From Paracoccaceae bacterium (GTDB lineage: Bacteria; Pseudomonadota; Alphaproteobacteria; Rhodobacterales; Rhodobacteraceae): a DNA stretch of 5,462 bases. Within the stretch, counting starts at the first letter, position 1, and every line of letters begins with the position of its first letter. The DNA lies in contig DAOUQK010000254.1 in assembly GCA_030625695.1 (NCBI GenBank), positions 1 through 5,462 of the forward strand, in the 5' to 3' direction. Positions 1 through 5,462 of the stretch are shown here, piece by piece. A program made the translations under genes and the position numbers. The notes beneath the pieces are model-generated. The model saw only the letters and a list, made by a program, of their open reading frames with translations, was not told where the DNA came from and did not search any database.

Positions 1-2
1 TC

Positions 3-866
3 TATGTCGAGTTCTCCAACGAAGTCTGGAACTGGGGGTTCCTGCAAACTGCCTGGGCCGACGCCGCCGCCCGGACGGAATGGAGGGCCAAGGACGCAGG
101 GGTTCAGTATTACGGCGTCCGGGCAGCAGAGGTGGCGAAAATATGGACCGGTATTTATGGCGATGCAGCGCAAGGGCCAGAGCGACGATTAACCAACGTG
201 ATCTCGTCCCAGACCGGATGGCTGGGGCTTGAGGAACTGGTGCTGAACGCACCTGACCGCCCTGAGGGCACCACCCCCCCGGCAGAGGCGTTCCAGGCCT
301 ATGCGGTAACCGGCTATTTCGGTGGGACTTTGGGGACAGAGCAACGCCGCGAACTGGTTCACAACTGGATCGAAGAAAGCCGGGGTTTGGCCAAACAAAG
401 CGGTCAGAACGGCGGCCTTTCGGGTGAGGCGCTTCAGACCTATATAGCAACGCACCAATATGACCTTGCGACGACGCAGGCAGCGCTTGAACTGAGCGAT
501 GGATCCTTAAGCGGCGATCCTCAGGACACATTGAAGGGTCTCTTGGGCAAAACCCTGCCATATCACGCAGACGTGGCGCGGAATTACGGGCTTGATCTGA
601 TCATGTACGAAGGCGGCAGTCATGTGGTGGGCATCGCCCTGGGAGTTGACGACCCGGTGTTGACCGATTTTTTCGTCCACTTCAATTACACCCCGGAAAT
701 GGGAGAGCTGTATACCAGGCTGATCCACGGCTGGCACGATCTGGGCGGGCAGCTTTTCAACGTTTATGCGGATGTATCGTCTCCGTCAAAGTGGGGCAGT
801 TGGGGCGCGTTGCGCTTTCTTTCTGACAGCAATCCGCGCTGGGATGCGATTGTAGCCGCCCAATGA
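3..866 (+). CDS. Glycoside-hydrolase-like protein (clan GH-A type), C-terminal part; 5' end outside window
   Basis: The frame is open from the left edge (first full codon TAT at 3) to TGA at 864-866, giving 287 visible residues. The start is missing; a GTG at 132 lies inside the conserved protein and is not the start. Near the visible N-terminus is YVEFSNEVWNWGF (residues 1-13). Asn-Glu (Glu7, nt 21-23) resembles the acid/base motif at the end of strand beta-4 in clan GH-A hydrolases. Far downstream, LIMYEGGSHVVG carries Glu203 (nt 609-611), placed like the beta-7 nucleophile. The C-terminus (FNVYADVSSPSKWGSWGALRFL, then PRWDAI) matches my memory of proteins often labelled cellulose-binding or hypothetical in marine bacteria. 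Role is inferred: cleavage or remodelling of a glycan, possibly the polysaccharide made by the neighbouring genes. A signal peptide cannot be judged because the N-terminus is absent. The stop overlaps the next gene's ATG by four bases, indicating an operon. Confidence is good for a real gene and moderate for hydrolase activity; substrate is unknown. Confidence 0.85.
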   Translation, partial: YVEFSNEVWNWGFLQTAWADAAARTEWRAKDAGVQYYGVRAAEVAKIWTGIYGDAAQGPERRLTNVISSQTGWLGLEELVLNAPDRPEGTTPPAEAFQAYAVTGYFGGTLGTEQRRELVHNWIEESRGLAKQSGQNGGLSGEALQTYIATHQYDLATTQAALELSDGSLSGDPQDTLKGLLGKTLPYHADVARNYGLDLIMYEGGSHVVGIALGVDDPVLTDFFVHFNYTPEMGELYTRLIHGWHDLGGQLFNVYADVSSPSKWGSWGALRFLSDSNPRWDAIVAAQ

Positions 867-1705
867 AAACCTTTTCCGTCATCATCCCGGCCCATAATGA
901 GGCGAGCTTGATCGGGCAGTGCCTGGAATCGCTCCTGACCTCGGACCCGTTACCTGAAGGCTGGCAAGTGGCCATTTTGGTGGTTGCCAATGGCTGCACC
1001 GATGATACCGCCGTTAAAGCCCGCGAGTACACAGCCCAGACAGCTGCACGAGGCTGGTCGCTGACCATCTTTGACGAGGTTCGCGGTGGTAAACTGAACG
1101 CTCTGAATATCGCCGATGCGGCCGCCCATGGCACAAATCGCGCTTATCTGGACGCTGATGTGACGCTTGATCCTTCTTTTCTCGGGCAATTGGTTAAAAC
1201 CCTCGACAGCGACACCCCCCGGTATGCCAGCGGTCACCCAGCACTTAGCCCGGCGCGGTCACGCATAACCCATGCCTATGGCCGGTTCTGGAAGTTCTTG
1301 CCGTTTGTAACAAGTGGTGTGCCCGGGTTTGGTATCTTTGCGATGAACGCCACCGGACGGGCGCGGTGGGGGCGGTGGCCCGATATCATTTCCGATGACA
1401 CCTTTGCCCGGCTCAGTTTTACTACTGGTGAACGGATGCGGGTCGACAGCTTTTACCATTGGCCAATGGTCGAAGGTTTCACCAATCTGGTCCGGGTCCG
1501 CAGGCGTCAGGATGACGGCGTGAAGGAAATCGCCGCGCGCTTTCCGCACTTGTTGGAAAATGACGATAAACCAAAGTTGACCCTGCCCGACCTGCTGTCT
1601 CGACTTGTCCGAGACCCTTTGGGGTTTACCACTTATGCAGCCGTCTCATTGGCGGTGAAAACCGCTTTGTTTCAAACGGATAAACCTTGGGTGCGCGGGC
1701 GCTAA
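863..1705 (+). CDS. Glycosyltransferase family 2 protein
   Basis: This 280-residue protein starts at ATG 863, within the ATGA overlap with the upstream stop; no clear Shine-Dalgarno sequence precedes it, which fits translational coupling. It has the GT-A architecture of family 2: an N-terminal strand and nucleotide-binding opening SVIIPAHNEASLIGQCLESL (residues 5-24), VVANGCTDDT (40-49), the RGGKLNALN segment (74-82), and a DAD metal/nucleotide-sugar motif (LDADVTLDP, Asp97 and Asp99). The acidic ISDDT (176-180) is in the position of the usual catalytic-base motif, followed by basic RVRRRQ (211-216), where many processive relatives have QxxRW. There is no long multi-pass membrane domain; only a weakly hydrophobic stretch near residues 253-270 could touch the membrane. 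It is therefore more like a single-sugar-adding enzyme than a synthase, probably acting at the cytoplasmic face of the inner membrane in polysaccharide repeat-unit assembly. Donor and acceptor cannot be read from sequence. Confidence 0.93.
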   Translation: MKTFSVIIPAHNEASLIGQCLESLLTSDPLPEGWQVAILVVANGCTDDTAVKAREYTAQTAARGWSLTIFDEVRGGKLNALNIADAAAHGTNRAYLDADVTLDPSFLGQLVKTLDSDTPRYASGHPALSPARSRITHAYGRFWKFLPFVTSGVPGFGIFAMNATGRARWGRWPDIISDDTFARLSFTTGERMRVDSFYHWPMVEGFTNLVRVRRRQDDGVKEIAARFPHLLENDDKPKLTLPDLLSRLVRDPLGFTTYAAVSLAVKTALFQTDKPWVRGR

Positions 1706-1740
1706 TACCAGAGCTCACAAAGGTTAATTCGTTTTCGGCC

Positions 1741-1807
1741 TGTGTAGGGTGGGGTTTCACCCCACCGCCCGCCGGGTGGATGGTGGGGTGAAACCCCACC
1801 CTACACA
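1741..1807. repeat. REP-like palindromic element: 26-bp perfect inverted repeat with nested hairpins (possible bidirectional terminator)
   Basis: Arms 1741-1766 and 1782-1807 are exact reverse complements, separated by a 15-bp GC-rich spacer (1767-1781). Each arm also folds by itself: 1748-1755 pairs with 1759-1766 around a TTC loop, and 1782-1789 pairs with 1793-1800 around a GAA loop, each an 8-bp stem. One long stem or two short ones are thus possible. It lies between convergent genes ending at 1705 and 1819. No T-run follows it on either strand, so it is not a textbook intrinsic terminator, although a stem this stable could end or protect both transcripts. The outer TGTAGGGTGGG (1743-1753) recurs at 4651-4661. 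Confidence 0.9.
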
Positions 1808-1818
1808 TCATCGACAGG

Positions 1819-3060
1819 TCAATCATTAGGTGAACAATTATTAGATCCGTCGATGGCCGCCTGAAAATACCCGGCCAGTTTCCCCGCCTCGCTGTCCGCA
1901 TCGTGACGAACCAATACCCGTTCCCGTCCCGCCTGCCCCATCAAAGTCAATGTCTCGGTCCCCGATTGCGCCAATTCCTGAACCGCGCCCGCCAAGGCAT
2001 CCACATCGCCCGCCGGAACCAACCAGCCGGTTTCGCCGGGCTGAACCAACTCTGGAATGCCGGCGATATAGGTGGCGATCACCGGGCGGCCCGAGGCCAT
2101 TGCCTCCATCACCACCATCGGCAGACCTTCGGCAAAGCTTGGCATGACCAAAGCGTGGGCATTTGCGATCTCGCGGCGAACCCCGGCCTCGTCCAGCCAT
2201 CCGGTCAGGGTAACCGAACTTTCAAGACCGAACCGGGAAATTGCCGCCTCCAGATCGCGACGCATCTCGCCGTCTCCGACCAGCGTCAGGTGAATGTCCG
2301 GGTGCTGCACCTTCAGCGCCTGCATCATCCGGATCAGGATCATCTGGCCCTTTTGCTCGGCAAACCTACCGATTGAAACCAGCCTTATTGGTCCCTTTGG
2401 TATCGGGCTAACGACCTTGAACGCCTCCGGCTCGATGGCACAATGCACCACTTTCAACCTCGCCCATGTCTCAAACCCGGCCCATCGCATAAGCTGACTA
2501 CGGCCAAACTGGCTGACCCCGACGGCAAACGCGGCCCGGTCCAGTTTTAGCCCCAGCGACAACCCGATCGGCGCATCGAATTCCTCGGGGCCGTGTACTG
2601 TAAAACTATAGCCCGGCCCGCCAAGCGCCTCGGCCAGCATCGCCACTGTTGCCGCGTTGGTGCCAAAATGCGCGTGCAGATGATCAACCCCGTCAACGCG
2701 GCACCGGCGAACCACTTCGGCCGCCTCAGCCAGATAGATCAGATGCCGAAACGCACCATTCTTGGATATCCGACCACAACGCAACGCCAGCCGCAAAGCC
2801 CGCCAACAACCACCCGGCCCGCGCAAAGCCTGTAGCACCATCGCGCCAAACAGCCCAACTGCCCCGCGATCAAGCACATATCCGGTATGGCGCGCCTCCT
2901 GCAGATCGCCTGGGTCAACCAGAGGCGTCGCAGATCGCCGCATTGCCAACCGCACCACCGTAATGCCCGCCCTTTCAAGCGCGTGCACTTCACGGCGGAT
3001 AAAGCTGTGCGATGGTTGGGGATAGGTGTTCAGAATATAGGCGATCTTCAAGGCAGGCAC
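1819..3060 (-). CDS. Glycosyltransferase family 4 (GT-B fold), WcaL-like polysaccharide glycosyltransferase
   Basis: This 413-residue protein is read leftwards from GTG at 3060 to TGA at 1819. The N-terminus KIAYILNTYPQPSHSFIRRE (residues 5-24) is typical of GT4 enzymes of the colanic-acid WcaL type. The HFGTNAA (131-137) and FTVHGPEEFD (153-162) segments belong to the acceptor-side N-terminal Rossmann domain. The C-terminal domain holds SIGRFAEQKG (229-238), with the Arg and Lys that usually contact the donor diphosphate, VGDGEMR (261-267), and PSFAEGLPMVVMEAMASGRPV (307-327) containing the E-x7-E motif (Glu311, Glu319). Length is normal for the family and nothing essential seems missing. 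The start is not certain: GTG 3060 has no clear ribosome-binding site, TTG 3051 is an in-frame alternative, and no ATG lies upstream before an in-frame stop at 3115-3117. It likely adds a sugar from a nucleotide donor to a lipid-linked oligosaccharide in the cytoplasm. It diverges from the flippase gene and converges with the GT2 gene. Confidence 0.93.
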   Translation of the reverse strand: MPALKIAYILNTYPQPSHSFIRREVHALERAGITVVRLAMRRSATPLVDPGDLQEARHTGYVLDRGAVGLFGAMVLQALRGPGGCWRALRLALRCGRISKNGAFRHLIYLAEAAEVVRRCRVDGVDHLHAHFGTNAATVAMLAEALGGPGYSFTVHGPEEFDAPIGLSLGLKLDRAAFAVGVSQFGRSQLMRWAGFETWARLKVVHCAIEPEAFKVVSPIPKGPIRLVSIGRFAEQKGQMILIRMMQALKVQHPDIHLTLVGDGEMRRDLEAAISRFGLESSVTLTGWLDEAGVRREIANAHALVMPSFAEGLPMVVMEAMASGRPVIATYIAGIPELVQPGETGWLVPAGDVDALAGAVQELAQSGTETLTLMGQAGRERVLVRHDADSEAGKLAGYFQAAIDGSNNCSPND

Positions 3061-3160
3061 CGGTTGATCAAGGATGAGGAACCCTAACCGTTGACTGGCC
3101 GTAAGAAAAGCAAGTCAGTAAACAAAGGGGTAATCCGGCGCAGGCCAGAGGATTGTTTTA

Positions 3161-3176
3161 GAATTGAGTGGAATTG
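3161..3176. repeat. Two GAATTG direct repeats 10 bp apart in divergent intergenic region
   Basis: GAATTG occurs at 3161-3166 and 3171-3176, one helical turn apart, and its reverse complement CAATTC lies at 3239-3244, next to the palindrome AATCGATT (3245-3252). Such spacing could suit a DNA-binding protein controlling either divergent gene (GT4 leftwards, flippase rightwards). The motifs are short and could be chance in this AT-richer stretch. Confidence 0.25.
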
Positions 3177-3180
3177 TGCC

Positions 3181-3195
3181 GGTTGGTGACCAATC
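3181..3195. promoter_or_regulatory. Possible operator palindrome TTGGT-G-ACCAA
   Basis: TTGGT (3183-3187) and ACCAA (3189-3193) are perfect inverted arms around a single G. Symmetry extends to G3181/C3195 with one mismatch at 3182/3194. It sits about 90 bp before the flippase ATG, in the only divergent intergenic region of the window, where a shared regulator could bind. No matching consensus was recognised, and no convincing -35/-10 pair accompanies it on either strand. Confidence 0.25.
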
Positions 3196-3273
3196 GTCGG
3201 GTCGCATCCCACCGGCATTCCGGATATTCTGACCTTAGCAATTCAATCGATTCCAATCAGACGCCCAACCAAC

Positions 3274-3278
3274 AAGAG
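3274..3278 (+). promoter_or_regulatory. Probable ribosome binding site of the flippase gene
   Basis: AAGAG at 3274-3278 precedes the ATG at 3283 by four bases. The spacing is somewhat short, but it is the best purine-rich match and supports ATG 3283 over the internal ATG at 3325 (residue 15). Confidence 0.45.
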
Positions 3279-3282
3279 CGAT

Positions 3283-4647
3283 ATGACCGCAGCATTCACA
3301 CAAAAATTCCGTGGCAGCGGCCTGATGGCGCGCGTCCTGCGCAGTGCGTCGTGGTTGCTGATCGGCCATGGTGGCTCTCATGCACTACGGTTGGCGGCAA
3401 ACCTGATCCTGACGCGGCTGTTGTTCCCCGAGGCGTTTGGCCTGATGGCTTTGGTCAGCGTGGTAACCGTTGGACTGGCGTTGTTCTCGGACGTGGGGAT
3501 TGGCCCGTCGATTGCCCAGAATGTGCGGGGCGATGACCCGGATTTCCTTGATACCGCCTGGACCATTCAGGTGATCCGTGGCTTTGGTCTGTGGTTGGGC
3601 GCGTGCCTGTTGGCCTGGCCGGTAGCGCAGTTTTACGGCGAGGCAGATTTGGCATTATTCCTGCCAATTGCCGGAATTTCATTGATGGTGGCCGGGTTCA
3701 GCCCGACCAGGATTGAGACCGCGAACCGGCATTTGTTGGTGGGCCGACTGACGATTTTGGACTTGACCAGTCAGGTGATTGGCGTGGTCTGCATGGTGGC
3801 TCTGGCTCTGGCCACCGGATCGGTTCTGGCATTGGTGGCGGGCGGGGTCGTTCAGGCAGTGGCCAGACTTATACTGACACATGTCTACTTGCCCGGTCAC
3901 ATCAACCATTTCCGCTGGGAGAAACAAGCGGCGACTGAACTGATCCGCTTTGGCAAATGGATATTTCTCAGCACTGCTTTCTGGTTTGTTAGCAGTCAGG
4001 GCGACCGGGCAATCCTTGGTAAGTTCTTGTCTCTTGAGGCTTTGGGTATCTACAATATCGGCTTTTTCCTTGCCAGTTTCCCAGTGATGATGGGACACGC
4101 AGTGACCCAAAGAGTGTTGATCCCGGTTTACCGTGACCGGCCCGTCAGGGCCGCCGCCGAAAACCGTGCGCAACAACGCAGACTGCGTTTTGCGCTGACC
4201 AGTGGTATCCTTGGGTTATTGCTGATTATGGCTTTTGCCGGGCCGTGGCTGACAACATTTCTATACGATGACCGTTACCTGTCCTCTGGTCCGATGGTGA
4301 CCCTGATCGCCTGTTCCCTGATTCCGTCCGTTATCGGCATGACCTACAATCAGGCAGCTCTCGCAGCGGGCGACAGCCGGTCATTTTTTGTATTCTCGGC
4401 CATTCGTGCCGTGTTTCAGGTGACATTGCTACTGATCGGTGTAATTTATTTCGGCCTGATCGGCGCCATCGCCGCCATGGGCCTGGCCGGGCTTCTGGTG
4501 CATCCCGTGGCTATTTGGCTGGCGTTGCGTCACGGCGTCTGGGACCCATTGCATGATCTTGGCTTTGGCCTGCTTGGCGCGGCACTGGCATCTTCAGCGA
4601 TCTGGTTGCACTGGCCAGCCATTGCCCGGCTTATATCCGGGCAATGA
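3283..4647 (+). CDS. Wzx-like polysaccharide/oligosaccharide flippase (MOP superfamily)
   Basis: This 454-residue integral membrane protein starts at ATG 3283 and ends at TGA 4645-4647. Hydrophobic segments run throughout, giving roughly 12-14 predicted membrane helices (for example near residues 22-46, 53-75, 98-116, 123-140, 159-178, 180-200, 225-240, 254-272, 303-326, 338-360, 368-392, 393-416 and 425-445). The N-terminal signature LTRLLFPEAFGLMAL (43-57) and the mid-protein LEALGIYNIGFFLASFP (251-267) are typical of the polysaccharide-transporter branch (Polysacc_synt type). The segment around 205-222 and the loop near 283-302 (YRDRPVRAAAENRAQQRRLR) are charged and probably cytoplasmic. 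Length is near the family norm and the frame is intact. It is expected to move undecaprenyl-linked oligosaccharide across the inner membrane, using products of glycosyltransferases such as the two nearby. It is transcribed alone here, away from the GT4 gene. The name wzx is not assigned because the polymer is unknown. Confidence 0.92.
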   Translation: MTAAFTQKFRGSGLMARVLRSASWLLIGHGGSHALRLAANLILTRLLFPEAFGLMALVSVVTVGLALFSDVGIGPSIAQNVRGDDPDFLDTAWTIQVIRGFGLWLGACLLAWPVAQFYGEADLALFLPIAGISLMVAGFSPTRIETANRHLLVGRLTILDLTSQVIGVVCMVALALATGSVLALVAGGVVQAVARLILTHVYLPGHINHFRWEKQAATELIRFGKWIFLSTAFWFVSSQGDRAILGKFLSLEALGIYNIGFFLASFPVMMGHAVTQRVLIPVYRDRPVRAAAENRAQQRRLRFALTSGILGLLLIMAFAGPWLTTFLYDDRYLSSGPMVTLIACSLIPSVIGMTYNQAALAAGDSRSFFVFSAIRAVFQVTLLLIGVIYFGLIGAIAAMGLAGLLVHPVAIWLALRHGVWDPLHDLGFGLLGAALASSAIWLHWPAIARLISGQ

Positions 4648-4651
4648 ATTT
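4621..4651 (+). terminator. Terminator-like hairpin overlapping the flippase stop codon
   Basis: ATTGCCCGG (4621-4629) and CCGGGCAAT (4637-4645) form a perfect 9-bp stem with a 7-nt CTTATAT loop. The last base of the right arm is the first base of the flippase TGA, so the stem spans the final codons of the gene. Only a short TTT (4649-4651) follows after GAA, so it is a weak intrinsic terminator candidate; the REP-like element begins immediately after it. Confidence 0.4.
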
Positions 4652-4684
4652 GTAGGGTGGGTGAAAACCCACGCATGCTGCGTG
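4651..4684. repeat. Second, shorter TGTAGGGTGGG palindromic repeat in a convergent gap
   Basis: TGTAGGGTGGG (4651-4661) is identical to 1743-1753. GTGGGT (4657-4662) pairs with ACCCAC (4667-4672) around a GAAA loop, and CACGCA (4670-4675) pairs with TGCGTG (4679-4684) around a TGC loop. The two stems share bases 4670-4672, so they cannot both form fully. A further 5-bp stem, GTGTT/AACAC (4682-4686 with 4690-4694), follows. The element fills the 47-bp gap between convergent genes ending at 4647 and 4695. It may help end both transcripts, but no T-run is present. Confidence 0.75.
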
Positions 4685-4694
4685 TTCGTAACAC

Positions 4695-5462
4695 TCAGCG
4701 CTGCGACAGGCTTTGCGCCAACCGCATCAGTCGGACTGCCTCGGCGCGATAGCCAAACCCGTCGTCGCCTCTGGCCGCATTGGCCAGCGTGATCGCCTGA
4801 TCATAACCCCAATCTCCAAGATACGACCCATCCAGAAGCAACTGACCAAACCCGGCAATCGCCATGGCAAAGCGCATATCAGCCGACACTTCGCCGCCCG
4901 CATGGATTGGCATTTCAATCAACTGACTGCGGGCCTCTCCGGGGTGCTTATAGCGCAGCTTGAGAAACCCAAGCTCGCCCGGTTCAGCCGCAACTTCGGC
5001 GGGCTGATACCGCAACGGGTCGCTCAGCTGCGCGGGCGAACCAACCGGCGTCACCTCGTAAAGGGCGGTCACCGAATGGCCGGCACCTATGTCGCCGGCA
5101 TCCACCTTGTCGTTGTTGAAATCTTCGCGCCGCAGGATACGGGTTTCATAGCCAATCAGCCGGTATTCAGCGACGGTGGCCGGGTTGAATTCGACCTGAA
5201 TTTTGACGTCATTGGCAATCGGAAACAGCGCACCGGTGAACTGATCCACCAACACTTTCTGCGCCTCTGACAGGGTGTCGATATAGGCCGCCTGCCCGTT
5301 ACCGTTCTGGGCCAGGGCCTGCATTGTCGCATCGTCCAGATTGCCCCGGCCAAAGCCCATGACCGACAGATAGGTGCCACTGTCCCGCTTGTCCGCGATG
5401 TATTTTTCCAATGCCGCCGGGTCAGAAAGCCCAACATTAAAATCCCCGTCCGTGGCCAGAAT
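4695..5462 (-). CDS. von Willebrand factor type A domain protein, YfbK type, C-terminal part; 5' end outside window
   Basis: The frame, read leftwards, is open from the right edge (5462) to TGA at 4695-4697, giving 255 residues without a native start. A TTG at 5411 is internal, because the 17 residues before it continue the conserved fold. Those residues, ILATDGDFNVGLSDP, are the late strand of a vWA domain, with the TDGD aspartate expected of the metal-ion-dependent adhesion site; the DxSxS part would lie outside the window. YLSVMGFGRGNLDD (visible 31-44) continues the vWA domain. From FPIANDVKIQVEFNPATVAE (80-99) onward, including YRLIGYETR, REDFNNDK and AGHSVTALYEV, the sequence matches my memory of the YfbK C-terminal domain that follows vWA in this family. 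The full protein is usually several hundred residues and envelope-associated with poorly known function. Nothing links it to polysaccharide synthesis, so it probably lies outside that cluster. Confidence 0.9.
   Translation of the reverse strand: MLATDGDFNVGLSDPAALEKYIADKRDSGTYLSVMGFGRGNLDDATMQALAQNGNGQAAYIDTLSEAQKVLVDQFTGALFPIANDVKIQVEFNPATVAEYRLIGYETRILRREDFNNDKVDAGDIGAGHSVTALYEVTPVGSPAQLSDPLRYQPAEVAAEPGELGFLKLRYKHPGEARSQLIEMPIHAGGEVSADMRFAMAIAGFGQLLLDGSYLGDWGYDQAITLANAARGDDGFGYRAEAVRLMRLAQSLSQR

Noticed and set aside
4..192. Short plus-strand open frame beginning at ATG 4
   Set aside because: It overlaps, in another frame, the conserved hydrolase-like protein (YVEFSNEVWN region), is Pro/Gly-rich, and shows no family resemblance.
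132..866. Treating GTG 132 as the true start of the first gene
   Set aside because: The same frame is open to the left edge and encodes a conserved Asn-Glu motif upstream of 132, so the gene is truncated by the window.
1741..1807. CRISPR repeat or insertion-sequence end
   Set aside because: There is only one inverted pair, with no regularly spaced direct repeats, no transposase and no target-site duplication visible. A REP-like palindrome fits better.
1903..2376. 157-codon plus-strand frame opposite the GT4 gene
   Set aside because: It is antisense to a clearly conserved glycosyltransferase; its composition is that of a shadow frame, with no recognisable domain.
3225..3230. TATTCT as a -10 box for the flippase gene
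   Set aside because: The hexamer 17 bp upstream (3202-3207) does not resemble a -35 element, so the match is too weak to annotate.
3679..4176. 165-codon minus-strand frame opposite the flippase gene
   Set aside because: It is antisense to conserved membrane segments, His/Gln-rich as expected of a shadow, and has no recognisable motif.
4713..5270. 185-codon plus-strand frame opposite the vWA gene
   Set aside because: It is antisense to the conserved YfbK-type C-terminal domain, has no recognisable domain and no separate support.

Overview
The window looks like a chromosomal segment of an alphaproteobacterium, most likely a Rhodobacterales (roseobacter-type) genome. This rests on moderate-to-high GC by eye, GTG/TTG start usage, the protein families present, and two copies of a TGTAGGGTGGG-type palindromic repeat. 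The repeat type and taxon are from memory, not from a search. Almost all of the window is coding. No tRNA, rRNA, CRISPR array, transposase or integrase was seen.

Layout. (1) 3-866 (+) is the 3'-terminal part of a gene for a glycoside-hydrolase-like protein with clan GH-A-type Glu residues; its start lies before the window. (2) 863-1705 (+) is a family 2 glycosyltransferase whose ATG overlaps the previous stop codon (ATGA), so the two are almost certainly one operon. (3) 1706-1818 is a short convergent gap holding a perfect 26-bp inverted repeat in which each arm is itself a hairpin. (4) 1819-3060 (-) is a GT4-type (GT-B fold) glycosyltransferase. (5) 3061-3282 is a divergent intergenic region with small palindromes and direct repeats but no promoter I would call with confidence. 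(6) 3283-4647 (+) is a Wzx-like polysaccharide flippase of the MOP superfamily. (7) 4648-4694 is a second convergent gap with a shorter relative of the same repeat. (8) 4695-5462 (-) is the C-terminal part of a YfbK-type von Willebrand factor A protein; its start lies beyond the window.

How the genes fit together: two glycosyltransferases of different folds, a lipid-linked oligosaccharide flippase and a glycan-active hydrolase-like protein form a coherent surface or exopolysaccharide module. The GTs would build a repeat unit on the cytoplasmic side of the inner membrane, Wzx would flip it, and the hydrolase-like protein could trim or process glycan. The vWA gene is probably outside the module, so its right edge is likely near 4650. 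Both convergent junctions carry members of the same palindromic repeat family, which may work as bidirectional transcript ends or may simply be REP-like elements tolerated there. I see no clear evidence of a wholly new system. The most distinctive items are the repeat pair and the hydrolase-GT2 coupling.
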